Shown here: one piece after another, positions 1 through 9,800 of the stretch
How the letters are laid out: each line of letters begins with the position of its first letter
Numbering within the stretch: the first letter of the stretch is position 1
From: Prorocentrum cordatum
Lineage: Eukaryota; Sar; Dinophyceae; Prorocentrales; Prorocentraceae
Direction: 5' to 3'
Assembly (NCBI GenBank): GCA_963575745.1
Contig: CAUYUJ010021681.1
Coordinates: 42,501 to 106,500, forward strand
Length of the DNA: 64,000 bases
Position numbers and translations under genes: made by a program
Notes under the pieces: generated by a model
What the model was told of the DNA's origin: nothing
Seen by the model: the letters and a program-made list of their open reading frames with translations, nothing else
Databases searched by the model: none

Positions 1-392
1 CTCTTATTTTTGTCCCTCTCTCTATATATCGCCCTTTCTCCTCTTCATGATCCCACTCCCTCTCCTGCTTTTCATATTCCCACCCCGTCTCCTCCTTTTC
101 GCGCGTGGTGCTTGCTGATCGAAGCCTTCCCGCCCGACGCAACAGGTTTTCGCGGAGGGATGGTGTTGCTGTTAAGGGGCAGCGTATTACGTACATGTTC
201 GTGCTAGGGACCTTCCTGGCGCGCCACGGGGCGAAAGGAGACAAAGCAAGCCTTCTCAGAATGCGGCGGGACTTATCACAAAAAACAGGTCTTCCGAGAA
301 GCTGTCCGTGTCTTCGGGGAAGGCGTACGACACTTTCCAGAAGTCCCGAGGCCTTCCGAATCTTCTGAGACGACCCGCCCCGTTTGCAATTC
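1..392. other. Non-coding stretch with diverged CTTCTGAGAAG-type motifs
   Basis: No convincing gene. Between about 236 and 375 there are several imperfect copies of a palindromic word of the form CCTTCTGAGAAG, seen again at 740-870 and, more diverged, at 8440-8580. The three stretches also share phrases such as GGCGGGACT and CAGACGGCCCG, so they are probably old copies of one dispersed sequence. The short open frames here have no recognisable domain. Confidence 0.35.
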
Positions 393-585
393 TGGAGGCC
401 TCCTAGACGGGGTCCGAGTAGGTGGGGTCGAAGGATCGCGCCGCATCACAAATGCATTGCCGATATATCGGCGATGCACTGGCGACGTCAGCAATGCATC
501 GGCAACGTCGACCTGAAGCAAATCGGGCCCCCCATCGAGCCGCATCGGTGATGCATCGGCGACGCGGCGCGATGGTTCTCTGACG
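393..585. mobile_element. Fold-back element, GCATCGGCGATG family, copy 1
   Basis: The left arm begins GGAGGCCTCCTAGACGGGGT and runs into GGTCGAAGGATCGCGCCGCAT. The right side ends with GCATCGGCGACGCGGCGCGA, roughly the inverted complement of the inner left arm. Between them lie repeated GCATTGCCGATATATCGGCG / GCATCGGCAACGTCG words and a small internal hairpin (CGGGCCCC...GAGCCG). Further copies lie near 8013, 10013, 15950, 27258, 34965 and 57302. The outer right arm is degenerate in this copy. It has no coding capacity, so it reads as a non-autonomous, MITE-like fold-back element. Confidence 0.65.
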
Positions 586-636
586 GATTCGAAAGAACGC
601 CCGCGTACCTCTTTGGAGAATGCATGCTGCAAACTC

Positions 637-661
637 ATGTATATATATATATATATATATG
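637..661. repeat. (TA)n microsatellite
   Basis: About 25 bases of alternating T and A just outside the copy-1 fold-back element. Confidence 0.9.
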
Positions 662-927
662 TTTCCAAACCATCGAATGTGACATATCGTCGGAACTTTG
701 GGATGCTCGGTCGCGAATGAGGAGGGGTAGAGAGAAGAATAAGAAACTTTCTCAGAAGGCGGCGGGACTGCTCAGAAGCCCTCGCGCCTTCTGAGAAGTG
801 CTTATGTGTTTTCCAGGAAGGCTTAGAACAAACTACTCACACGGCGGGGTGGCTTCCGACCCTTCTCAGACGGCCCGCTCCTTCTCACGTCCCCCCTCGC
901 TCGCCACCGATTTGCACCCCCCTCCTC

Positions 928-1200
928 CAGGAGGAGGAGGAGGAAAAGGGGGAGAAGGAGGAGGAGGAGGAGGAGAAGGAGGAGGAAAATAATAAGGAGG
1001 GGGAGGGGGGGGGGGACGGGGAGGAGGAGGAGGAGGGAGGAGGAGGAGGAGGAGGGGGAGGAGGAGGAGAAGGAGGAGTGGGGGGAGGAGGAGGAGGAGG
1101 AGGAGGTGGAGGAGGAGGAGGAGGAGGAGGAGGAGGAAGAGGAGGAGGAGGAGGAGGAGGAGGAGGAGGGGGGGAAGGATGGGGAGGAGGAGGAGGAGGA
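928..1200. repeat. (GGA)n polypurine array
   Basis: About 270 bases made almost wholly of GGA, GGGA and GAA on the plus strand. The long Leu/Pro-rich frames on the minus strand come from this array and are not genes. Its right edge lies beside the 3' end of the minus-strand LINE that fills 1201-5850. Confidence 0.95.
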
Positions 1201-1340
1201 CTGACTGACTGACGAGGCGTGCGGAGACCAGGTCTAGCCTGGGCGCAGGAACAAAAGCAGACATGCGGGGAGCAACGGTGCGAGGGTCACTAACGGCGCA
1301 ACGCCGGGCAGTCCCCACTCGCACCGCGCCCCCCGCAAAA
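1201..1340 (-). other. 3' untranslated end of the LINE
   Basis: Read on the minus strand, about 140 bases separate the stop codon of the LINE's second ORF from the TCC array. They contain two related segments with the phrase CGCATGTCTG and finish with a triplicated CAGT motif immediately before (TCC)n. This resembles a LINE 3' end with a simple-repeat tail, or an insertion primed on a TCC target. No poly(A) tail is visible. Confidence 0.5.
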
Positions 1341-4196
1341 TCAGACATGCGGGAACTTACCTCCGCTCTTGGGGGGCAATCCCCGGGACAGCCGTGACAG
1401 AACCTCTTTCCCTGCTTTGGAGGGGGGGCTGTCCGTCTTGCAGGGCTTCGACAAACTCTGCGCATTCACCGTCGCATGAGCGCCGCAATGCAAACAGTAA
1501 AGAACTCCTCTCAAAACTTGCAATCGATGACTCCTGGCACACCTGGGGTACAAGGGGTGGGCCAGAGGGTCGGAGGAGAGGTGGGAAGGCCCCGCACACG
1601 GGCCAGGGAAAAAGTCTTGGACCTTCCCCCTCAGCAAGAACTTACGCGAGCAAATCTGACACTGGAGGCAAGACCCTCGGCGCGTCGGCTCGTGGCCCGC
1701 CGCCCTCAGACGGCCTTTGCGCACCAGAAAGGACGGCAAGGGTGCAGGCCTTGGGGGGGGGCGTCCGAGCCTGTCCGAGACACGCCGAGGGTTCTCCGAA
1801 ACAACCTCCTTATGGACCGCCAGCAGGCGGTCCAGAGTGTGACTAGTGATACGATCAACGAATCTAGTAGTTTCAACCTGCTCATCAGTGGGGGCAGCCC
1901 TTTGGGCCGCCCAGCCCGCGAAGAAATCAGCACAAAAGTTCAAAAAATACTCAACCTCGCCGATAGAATAGTGGGCCCTCTGTTGGGCCGAGGCGTGGCT
2001 CTTGGTCCAGATGACCTCGACCTGACCAGGGCCCCGATCGTCGATCGCATTCCAGATCAGAGCCCAGAGATCGAGCATCGAGCTGTTCGCCATCACCTGA
2101 GCCCGTGGCTGCCTGACCCCTTTGACCAGGGGCAAGTAATCAGAATAACAGACAATATCACCACTCGTTCGCAGAAGGACAGTCAGGAAGGCATACAACT
2201 CAGACCTCGGACTGGATTGTTCAGGAGTAGGCAAGGTACCACAGAGGACCGTAGATAACTGCAAAGATAGCCCATCAGGATCACCCAAGCACACAATAGA
2301 CCATGCACAACGTCGTAGTCTCTTATCCTTGGCGTATACACCTCCAGAGCCATCAAGGCCCCAAATACCACCAAGAACGCGATGTTGGACTCGTAGGGGA
2401 CCCCAAGCCCACAGGAGCTCCTTCGGGGACGGCAGGTGACCACAGGTAGCGTCCCAGCTAGGAAGCCCACGAGTGAAGAAGGCACTCTGAGGGTCAGCCC
2501 CAAGAGCCTCAGGAACCATATATTCACTTGCAGCAACGGCAGGGTCAGGTAGATACGAATTGCACGGGCACTGCCAAGCCCGATGCAACGGAGTTTCTTT
2601 ATCATCTCCACATCGGAAGCACCGGCCTGATGTACGGTAGCCAGCGTCTTGTAGCCGACTTTCAGGCCAGCATCCTCCAACAACAATGGTGGTCAAGAGT
2701 GCAGCATTCTTGAAATCACCTTCATCCAGCAGCTTCTTGTGCTTGGAACGAAAAACAGAGAAGTCAGCACCAGAAGAGAGACCTTGCCCACACCAATGCT
2801 GACTAGCGGCAGACCAAATTGCGGCAGAGCAACTCTCTCGGACACAGGAGGTGACATGATACCGAAAATCAATACGATCCATTCTTAGGGGAGCTCTGCC
2901 TTCCACTATCCACTCATCGATATGGGAGGGTTGCCATCCTAGGTCCAAGACAGTAGCATACAAAGCAGCGATGGGACCGCGAACGAACCGCCATCGGTCA
3001 GACGCACTAGCACGGCCCACTGTCGCATGCAATTGAGACCAGACCTTTCGAGCTCCACCGCGCAAACCTTCAGACAAGGATGACCACGCTTCAGAGATTA
3101 GGGTAAGTTGTTCAACACGTAGCCTATAGACAGGGTCATCCTTAGTATCATGCAATACTCGCAATACGCTGGTAGTACATGCCCCCGACGACCAGAACCC
3201 CGAACAGGAAGCCGCGGAGCCTCTAAACTGCTTCAATATTCCAGGTGGAAGTCCAGACATAGCATGCCCCCAAGAGCCCACTGAGAGGATGCCAGGCTTG
3301 AAGACCTTACGCGAAGCTCCACACAACCTTGCAAGGTAGGACAGCTTACGACCACGTCGGAATGCGATAGCACGTCTCTCATATGTTTTCCACGCAGTGC
3401 GCCTTCGGCCAGCTGAGGTGACTGTGCCCAGGTCCTTCACACTGGGCGAGAAGGTGATGGAAACTCCATGCTTCTTAAACTCTTCTTGAAGGAGTCGCTG
3501 CAACTCCATAGACGAGGCAACTGCAAGAGACTTCGGGCTGACCACACAGCCAAGACCTGATCTATCATGCTGGAAAGCCGCCGCCGCAGGCGGCAAATAA
3601 CGACGAATAAACTCTCGAGTACCCTGCAAGTACTGGGTGATGTCGTCAACATAAGACCTAATGGGAACACGGACCTGCGGGAGATCACCAAGGCCCTGTG
3701 GAACCCTGCTATGGGCCTTCTCCAGTACCCCATACAAGTAGCACTTCACCCAGGGCATACTCTGACTACAACCCGCCAGGATAGACTCCCCAGCCTCAAT
3801 AACCCGAGAAAGGTTGCCAGAAACCTCCAACAGCCTCGGAGCAGTGTGGATGAGGAGCCCCAAGTACAGGAGGTGCCCAGGGTACCCACGGTTGGTGGCA
3901 AAGTGGAGGAGCTTGCAGGGGCTCACGGAGTCGAAGAACTTCTCGAGGTCCCAATGGAGCGCACAAGATTCGAACCCACATGCACGGGCCACTTCATGGG
4001 CCAGTTCACGAAATAAAGCAGCCTTAAGAGCAGAGGACCCTTTGACAGCAGAGTCCCAGAAATCCAGATGCTCTTTATTCCAATCATCGATATCAAAGCC
4101 GCGGGCTTTGCAGTAGATTCTGTAAAGACTAGGGCACTTGACAATGGCACGCTCATCACAAATAGACTTTAGGCAGCATGGCCATGAGGCAGACAT
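1341..4196 (-). CDS. LINE second part: reverse transcriptase, RNase H and Cys-rich tail
   Basis: A 951-residue frame that would copy element RNA into DNA at a nicked target. The RT palm is recognisable: motif A HWDLEKFFD near residues 81-89, a motif-B-like AGCSQS near 141-146, and motif C SYVDDITQYL with YVDD at 182-185 (about 3642-3653). An RNase H-like domain begins near residue 608 (GLDGSGG, Asp candidate) and extends past TKSHASAQQRAHY near 731-743. The tail carries CLQCQIC near 842 and LYCLHCG near 898, both possible zinc-binding knuckles. The conventional RT finger region is split. The preceding endonuclease frame ends with MLPK at 4156, and here the corresponding residues are read in another frame, so a frameshift at about 4160-4190 separates them. 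The ATG at 4196 is therefore probably not a true start. The rest is intact, so decay is recent or the shift is a sequencing error. Confidence 0.85.
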   Translation of the reverse strand: MSASWPCCLKSICDERAIVKCPSLYRIYCKARGFDIDDWNKEHLDFWDSAVKGSSALKAALFRELAHEVARACGFESCALHWDLEKFFDSVSPCKLLHFATNRGYPGHLLYLGLLIHTAPRLLEVSGNLSRVIEAGESILAGCSQSMPWVKCYLYGVLEKAHSRVPQGLGDLPQVRVPIRSYVDDITQYLQGTREFIRRYLPPAAAAFQHDRSGLGCVVSPKSLAVASSMELQRLLQEEFKKHGVSITFSPSVKDLGTVTSAGRRRTAWKTYERRAIAFRRGRKLSYLARLCGASRKVFKPGILSVGSWGHAMSGLPPGILKQFRGSAASCSGFWSSGACTTSVLRVLHDTKDDPVYRLRVEQLTLISEAWSSLSEGLRGGARKVWSQLHATVGRASASDRWRFVRGPIAALYATVLDLGWQPSHIDEWIVEGRAPLRMDRIDFRYHVTSCVRESCSAAIWSAASQHWCGQGLSSGADFSVFRSKHKKLLDEGDFKNAALLTTIVVGGCWPESRLQDAGYRTSGRCFRCGDDKETPLHRAWQCPCNSYLPDPAVAASEYMVPEALGADPQSAFFTRGLPSWDATCGHLPSPKELLWAWGPLRVQHRVLGGIWGLDGSGGVYAKDKRLRRCAWSIVCLGDPDGLSLQLSTVLCGTLPTPEQSSPRSELYAFLTVLLRTSGDIVCYSDYLPLVKGVRQPRAQVMANSSMLDLWALIWNAIDDRGPGQVEVIWTKSHASAQQRAHYSIGEVEYFLNFCADFFAGWAAQRAAPTDEQVETTRFVDRITSHTLDRLLAVHKEVVSENPRRVSDRLGRPPPRPAPLPSFLVRKGRLRAAGHEPTRRGSCLQCQICSRKFLLRGKVQDFFPGPCAGPSHLSSDPLAHPLYPRCARSHRLQVLRGVLYCLHCGAHATVNAQSLSKPCKTDSPPSKAGKEVLSRLSRGLPPKSGGKFPHV

Positions 4197-5850
4197 AGCA
4201 CTGAGGAGGGAAGCTCAAAGTTTGCTCAACTTGACGCATGATACCTGTGAACACTTCGAGGGAGTCGATGGGAGCGGAGAGCAAACTGCGTGGCGCCAGC
4301 ATGTCGACGCCAAGCGACGTGTGTGGCTTGAAACATGTACAGGCCTTAGCAATGTCATGCACTTCAAGCGGGTCCAAATCTTGCGTAACGACCAATGCTT
4401 GCGAACGAAGCTCACGAAGGCCTGCCTCCAGACACACACGCTGTTCAGAGTTTGGGGTCCACCATTTACTCCACTTCCGTTCCCGAAAACTCATCATCGA
4501 GGTAGGGGTGTCCACGATACCCTCAGGAGCCAAGAAATACTCAACGCAAACTTTCTCTTCAGCTTTCAAATAGCGGTGAACGGGACTGGCACCTCTGGGA
4601 AGGGATGACTGCAACCAAGTGCGCATGCTGCCCCTGGCCTTGGCATGTGCGAGAGACCATGCACGAGTACACACAACACCTGCAGCCTCAACGAGTTCTT
4701 CCAATCTATGACACAAGTAGGGAGGTTGGTTCAAGGAATCCTTCCACGACACAGCTGCTTGAGAACTCGCAAGAGGCTCGATGTGAGAAAAAATGTGGCA
4801 CGCCAAATCGGCCAAGACGCGCCTGTGCTGCATCGCGGCCTGGGAATACGGATCTTTTCGAGTCAACTTCATCAACTCATACAGGCGACTGGAAACAAGA
4901 GACCAATATGACAAGTCAGGGTTCTTGAAACTCTGCGCCTGCACGTTGCGGGTCATCGGGGACGAGTCCTTACGCTTCAGCATACTACCCCTGCCTAAGT
5001 AACGGTGCGGGTCAGTGACAACGGCACATGCACGAGACAGACCACGGAGCTCCATTGCTCTAGACCAGATAGAGTACTGTATCCCAAGACTCCGAGACAA
5101 ACCTTCCAAAGTATGAGCGGGCATCGCCTGGTGGAGGTCCTCGGGCATCACCAAGGGGGCCTCCAGGAAACTGGGTGCGGCGGCAGCCATGTAACTCAAC
5201 CAATGGTTATCAGGTCCATACGCTTCAGGGATCTCCAGGGGCTTCACACGGAGACAGACGGGTTCCACCATAGCCTCAAGGTCCAACAGCACGTCGAGGC
5301 ACGCATGGGTCTTGAACGGGGACAGGAGGTCGGCGGAGACTCGCAGATATCTAGACAACCGATTCGAACAGACAACATAGTCAATCAAGGTCTCACCAAC
5401 AGAACAGGTGAACTCAACGTTTTTGGGAACCAGGGCCCTAGCGTCCATCAGCTCCAAGATACCCGAATCCTCCAGGAAATCGGCAGACATGTTGTAGTCC
5501 CCCATCAGGAACCACGGGATAGACAGCCCACGGACAAACTCGGCAACCGCACGAAGCCGAGATGAATTCTCACCAGAGACTCCAATGGAGGGAATGAGGT
5601 AGATCACACCTACTGCCACAGTGCATGACTTCATACGCATCTCAAGGAAGAACCAACAATTTCCTGCTCCAACCTGGACAGCACCCTTAGATTGAATCAG
5701 GAACTTCCGTATGCTCAACCTGGGCTGTACAGCAGCCCCGACTCCTCCATGAGTGCCACCACCTGGGGACGGTAAAGCACTCTGGAAATGAGGATTCCAC
5801 TTCATCTGCCGACAGGTCTTCTTGGCACGGAACAGGTTCGTCCCTTCAGG
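4156..5850 (-). pseudogene. LINE first part: APE-type endonuclease and RT N-terminal region, 5'-truncated
   Basis: Belongs to the same element as the RT frame downstream. It contains an apurinic-endonuclease-like core: GDYNM near 5490-5502 (the D-x-N motif), LIDYVVCS near 5370-5395, and KTHACLDVLL near 5290-5315 in place of the usual terminal S-D-H. After this come about 350 residues of linker and RT fingers ending in SLGVDMLAPR and CLMAMLPK. The N-terminal third of the endonuclease, including the catalytic Glu, is missing. Upstream of EGTNLFRAKK (5850) the frame runs straight into a GGA/TCC array, so the apparent Ser/Pro/Leu-rich N-terminus is an artefact. The frame ends 4156 at the probable frameshift. 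Neighbouring arrays bracket the whole element. Confidence 0.8.
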
Positions 5851-5928
5851 AGGAGGAGGAGGAGGAGGAGGAGGAGTAGGAGGAGGAGGAGGAGGAGGAG
5901 GGGAGGGGGAGGGGGAGGAGGAGGAGGA

Positions 5929-5960
<32 letters not shown>

Positions 5961-6562
5961 GAGGAGGAGGAGGAGGAGGAGGAGGAGGAGGAGGGAGGAG
6001 GAGGAGGAGGAGGAGGAGGAGGAAGAAGAACAGGAGAAGGAGGAGCAGGAGGAGGAAGAGGAGGTAGAGGAGGAGGCGGAGGAGGAGGAAGAGGAGGAGG
6101 AGGAGGAGGAGGATGAGAAGGATGAGAAGAAGGAGGAGGATGAGGAGGAGGAGGAAGAGGAGGAGGAGAAGGAGGAGAGGCGGAGGAGGTGGAGGAGGAG
6201 GATCGAGGGGAGGATGAGGAGGAGGATGGGGGGATGGGGGGGGAAGGAGGGGGAGAAGGAGGAGGAAGAGGAGGACGGGGGAGGAGGAGGAGGGGGAGGA
6301 AGGGGATGTGGGGGGGGGGAGGAGGAGGAGGAGAAGGAGGAGGAGGAGGAGGAGGAGGAGGAGGAGGAGGAGGAGGAGGAGGAGGGGAGGAGGAGGAGGA
6401 GGAAGGGGGGAGGAGGATGTGTAGAAGGAGAAGCAGGAGGAGGAGGAGGAGGAGGAGGAGGAGGAGGGGGAGGAGGAGGAGGAGGAGGAAACAGGAGGAG
6501 GAGGAGGAGGAGGAGGAGGAGGAGGACGAGGAGGGGCAGGGGGAGGGGGAGGGGGAGGGGGA
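5848..6562. repeat. Long (GGA)n polypurine array
   Basis: About 715 bases of GGA-rich purine with almost no pyrimidines on the plus strand, interspersed with GAA, GGGG and a few GAT and GAC units. All frames through it are homopolymeric (Gly, Arg and Glu on plus; Pro, Ser and Leu on minus). It adjoins the truncated 5' side of the LINE. Confidence 0.97.
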
Positions 6563-6699
6563 CAAGCTAGGTGCGCTCGCGTCATATCAGCCATCCTACC
6601 CCTCCCTCCCATCCCTGGCAATGGCGCAGATCCCCTCTTTACTCGCACAATCGGATGTCGAGCAGGGCAATGATCCCGAAAGGGTACGCGATGCATTGT

Positions 6700-6792
6700 A
6701 GAACACGGCATGGCATGGCATGGCGTAGAAGAGCACCGCGAAGCGTACTATCAACCTAGCATTGCATTGCATGCCGTGGCATGGCACGGGCA
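6700..6792. repeat. GGCAT pentamer cluster with inverted partner
   Basis: A run of GGCAT units near 6707-6725 is followed about 40 bases later by GCATT units and GCATGCCGTGGCATGGCA. The two halves are partly inverted copies and could pair. Confidence 0.6.
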
Positions 6793-6794
6793 AT

Positions 6795-7380
6795 GACGCA
6801 AGCGCTGCAGTGCGAACACGAATCGAAACGAGCGGAAGCGCGGAAATGAGGCCAACGCTGCAGCGGGAACACGACTCGGAACGAGCGGAAGCACGCCGGA
6901 ATCGGCCCGGGAGGATTCCGGGCGCCAGAAACAGAAATTCAGCATTTCTTAAAAGAAAAATGTGTATTGGAATGGCCTTTTTTCGGCGCCGCCTCGGATC
7001 TCGATTTTCCAGCGCCGGCCGGAACCGGCTCCGGACCCGGCCCGGGCACCGGCCCGGGCGCCGGTTCGGGCGTCCGGCCCGGGCCCCGGGTGCCGGCTCG
7101 GGCGCCGGCCCGGGCGTCGGAATCGACCCGGGGGGCCTCCCGGGCGCCGGAAACAGAAATTCAGAATTCTCAGAAAAGATAAATGTGTATTGGAATGTCC
7201 TTTTTTCGGCGCCGCCTCGGAACTCGATTTTCCGGCGCCGGCCAGAACCGGCTCCGGACCCGGCCCGAGCGCCGGCCCGGGAGCCGGCCCGGGCGCCGGC
7301 TCGGGCGCGCAGCCCGGGCGCCGGCGGAAATGATGCCAGCGCTGCAGCGGGAGCACGACTCGGAACGAGCGGGGCCCGAA
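6795..7380. repeat. GC-rich duplicated block with CCGGGCGCCGGC minisatellite
   Basis: A segment containing GAAACAGAAATTCAG, then TGTGTATTGGAATG, then TTTTTTCGGCGCCGCCTCGG occurs twice, near 6925-7060 and 7147-7280 (offset about 222 bases). Each copy leads into CCGGC/GGGCGCC-type short repeats. The phrase GCTGCAGCGGGA-CACGACTCGGAACGAGCGG flanks the block near 6855 and 7337, with a more diverged copy near 6798. Long Arg/Pro/Ala frames on both strands follow from the base composition. Confidence 0.75.
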
Positions 7381-7544
7381 AATGAGGCCGGCGCCTCAGC
7401 GAGAGCAGCATTTTGGAAACAAATGCAGGCGAAAAACCAACTCTGGGGAAACCTGTGTGTTAAAAAACAATACGCGGGGGGGGGGCGGATACTTTCAAGC
7501 CGTCATCAGGGGAAGAGGGAGAATAGTATTCATATTGAGTAACT

Positions 7545-7706
7545 GTGGAGGAGGGAGGAGGAGGAGGAGGAGGAGGAGGAGGAGGAGGGAGGAGGAGGGG
7601 GAGGAGGAGGAAGACGAGGAGGAGGAGGAGGAGGAGTAAGAGGAGGAGGAGGAGGAGGAGGAGTAAGAGGAGGAGGAGGAGGAGGAGGAGGAGGAGGAGG
7701 AGGAGG
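7545..7706. repeat. (GGA)n polypurine array
   Basis: About 160 bases of GGA units with a few GAC and TAA interruptions. Confidence 0.95.
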
Positions 7707-7781
7707 CCAGGCGCGCCCCTCCTTGTCGGGCCCCGCCGAGACCACGATCAGCTCCGAGATGTGGCCCTTCTCCTCTGAGCG

Positions 7782-7958
7782 TCGTTTAACCGATCCCTAT
7801 CCCCACTGGCGTGGCCTGGGCCCCACCAGCCGATTTACCCTCGAGATGGGGATATAGGCGATTCCCTTCGGGCTTCGAGGGCCACATCCCCAACTGGGGT
7901 GGTGGGATGGTGGGGATCAGGATGGGGATGGGAATGGGAATGGGGATCGGTTAAACGA
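7782..7958. mobile_element. Inverted-repeat element with CGTTTAACCGATCCC ends
   Basis: The left end TCGTTTAACCGATCCC is matched by GGGATCGGTTAAACGA at the right end, a perfect 16-base terminal inverted repeat. The repeat continues imperfectly inward as CCTATCCCCA against TGGGGAT/GGGAAT units. The length is about 177 bases and there is no coding frame. No clear target-site duplication is seen. MITE-like and single copy in this window. Confidence 0.65.
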
Positions 7959-8012
7959 TACTGATCCTCGCATCCGGCGGCGCGCCCAGGGGGGAAGGCA
8001 GACCCCAAGATG

Positions 8013-8273
8013 GAGGCCTTCCAAGCGGGGTCCGAGTTAAACAGGGTCGGCGGATAGCGCCGCATCGTCGGCGATGCAACGGCGATGCCTCGGCGATGCA
8101 TCGGCGACGCATTGGCGATGCATCATCGATGCCTCGTCGACGTCGGCGATGTATCGGCGACGTCGGCGGTGAAAAAATCGGGCTCCGCTCCGAGCCGCAT
8201 CGGTGATGCATCGGCGACGCGGCGTGATCCTCCAACCTCATCTGCTCGAACCCCATCTGGGAAGCCTAGATGC
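8013..8273. mobile_element. Fold-back element, GCATCGGCGATG family, copy 2
   Basis: The longest copy, about 260 bases. The left arm contains GATGGAGGCCTTCCAAGCGG and the right arm CCCCATCTGGGAAGCCTAGA. Inside are at least eight tandem or inverted GCATCGGCGATG/CGACG words, then AAAATCGGGCTCCGCTCCGA-GCCGCATCGGTGATGC, the same internal landmark seen in copies 1, 4, 6 and 7. Confidence 0.75.
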
Positions 8274-8696
8274 GATCATGGCGTCTCAATGTTGTTGCCG
8301 CCCAGTCTCAGGACCCAGGACCCTCACAGATCGATCCGGCTCGAGATATGGTGCAGAAAGATGGGGTCTAGGGCTCTGGTCGAGATCTTTCACAATGCTT
8401 CATTTGTTCATGACGTCGGATCTCCGGGGAGGGGGCGGGCCTCGTGAGAGGGCTCAGCAGCATGACTGCCTCCGACCTTCTAAGAAGCTCTCCAAGCCTT
8501 CTCCGAAGCCACGAAGGGCGTCTCAAAGGCTGGAGGGCTTCGAAGAAGCACCGCCGCCTTCCGAGAAGCCATCTCATTTTCCCCCCCCTCGGGGCGGGGC
8601 AGCGGGGTCGGCCCCGGGTGTCTCCCAAGCCCGGGTCGGCCAGAGGATCTCGGAGGGGGCTGGCTGACCCCCCCGTGAGCGCCGACCCCCGTCTGT

Positions 8697-9060
8697 GAAC
8701 GCTTTCTTATTCGGTGCCTCGACATCAGGCGGAGGGGGGGGGGAGGGGGGAGGTCTGACTCCAGACCTCTGCTTCGTGCGACTGTTTGCAGCAGTGCGTC
8801 CCATGGGGGAGACTCCACCTGCACGAAGGATTGCAAAAAAAACCCTTGAACGAAGGATTGCAAAAAAACCTTCGTTTTTTTTTGCAATCCTTCTTGCAAT
8901 CCTTCGTTTTTTTGCAATCCTTCTTGCAATCCTTGTTTTGCAATCCTTCGTTTTTTTGCAATCCTTTGAAACCGGCGCCAAACACAGCCAGGATCTACTC
9001 CAGCGGGGCGGGGGGAGGGGGGGGAGGAGGGCCCGCGCCCATCGGCAAACAAAGGAATAA
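8697..9060. mobile_element. Dispersed repeat (GACCTCTG...GGCGCCAAACACAGCC family), copy with nested hairpin
   Basis: Shares a series of landmarks with copies at 22112-22325 and 34748-34960: TTATTCGG-GCC-TCGACAT-GGCGG, GACCTCTGCTT, GCAGTGCGTCC, GGCGCCAAACACAGCCAG-ATCTACTCCA and GCCCGCGCC-ATCGGCAA. In the other copies the segments AGACCCCACCTGCGC and GGGCGCCAAA are almost adjacent. Here they are separated by about 150 bases of GGATTGCAAAAAA hairpin (8821-8968). The outer ends share only a weak inverted similarity (TTTCTTATTC). No coding frame. Confidence 0.6.
8821..8968. repeat. GAAGGATTGCAAAAAA fold-back cluster 1
   Basis: Two forward units GAAGGATTGCAAAAAAA are followed by about six inverted units TTTTTTTGCAATCCTTC or TTGCAATCCTTC, so the block can fold into one strong stem with slipped alternatives. 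It lies exactly between two phrases that are close together in sister copies of the surrounding repeat. Confidence 0.85.
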
Positions 9061-9133
9061 GAAAACCACGACTGCCGTGAGCTCCGGAGCCCACGTGCCC
9101 CGGGGAGGGCTGCCGGCGCCACATCTGCGGCGT

Positions 9134-9250
9134 CAACCGAAGGATTGCACAAAAACCCAAGGATCGCAAAAAAAAACAACTTGTTTGCAATCCTTCGGTT
9201 GTTTTGCAATCCCTTGTTTTTCTTGCAATCCTTTGGTTTTTTTGCAATCC
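9134..9250. repeat. GAAGGATTGCAAAAAA fold-back cluster 2
   Basis: A second, shorter cluster of the same unit: forward copies GAAGGATTGCACAAAAA and AAGGATCGCAAAAAAAA, then inverted TTGCAATCCTTCGG, TTGCAATCCCTTG, TTGCAATCCTTTGG and TTGCAATCCTCC. It lies about 165 bases from cluster 1. Confidence 0.85.
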
Positions 9251-9800
9251 TCCGCGCGCACAACCGCCGCAACGCCTCCCCTCGACGGGGGCCCGCGCCT
9301 CCCAGAGGCGGCCCGCCGGCACGGCACGAGCTCCCTGCGGAGCGGCCTGGGGCACCACCTTCTGCATGCGGTCGGTGTCTGCCTCTGCCCCTCCTCCCAT
9401 CGACCAACGGAGCTCCGCGCGGACCTCTTGGATCGGCGCTGTGCCCCCCCGGCGACAGCCCCCCAGCGCCGCCCCTGGCGCGCCCCAGGACATTGGGGCC
9501 CAGCGCAAGTCCAAGACAGCCGAGCGGGACTCCCCACACTGATGTTTATGCAAGGCCTCTCGGGGATCTTCTGACCCGGGTCGATCCAAACCTGGGTCAG
9601 CAAGAAACCACACAACTGCGATGCAAGAAAACAAAACTGCAACGCAGGTCTTTGCAAACCCGGGTCAGCCAATATGCGCGGCCGCCTCGCGGCCACGAGC
9701 GGCTCGCTATCCCGGGTCAGCCAGAGGGGGTCTTCGCAGGATCCTGCAGGATTCGGTGCCCTGGCTGACCCCCGTTTGCACTGACCCCCGTTTCCTGAGC

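Noticed and set aside
866-1465. A 199-codon minus frame with a Leu/Pro-rich tail as a membrane protein
   Set aside because: The hydrophobic run is the TCC array read in the Leu frame. The upstream part overlaps the LINE 3' end in another phase.
5788-6711. Gly/Arg/Glu-rich and Pro/Leu/Ser-rich proteins
   Set aside because: Direct translation of the GGA/TCC array. The real LINE coding sequence begins only at about 5850 (minus).
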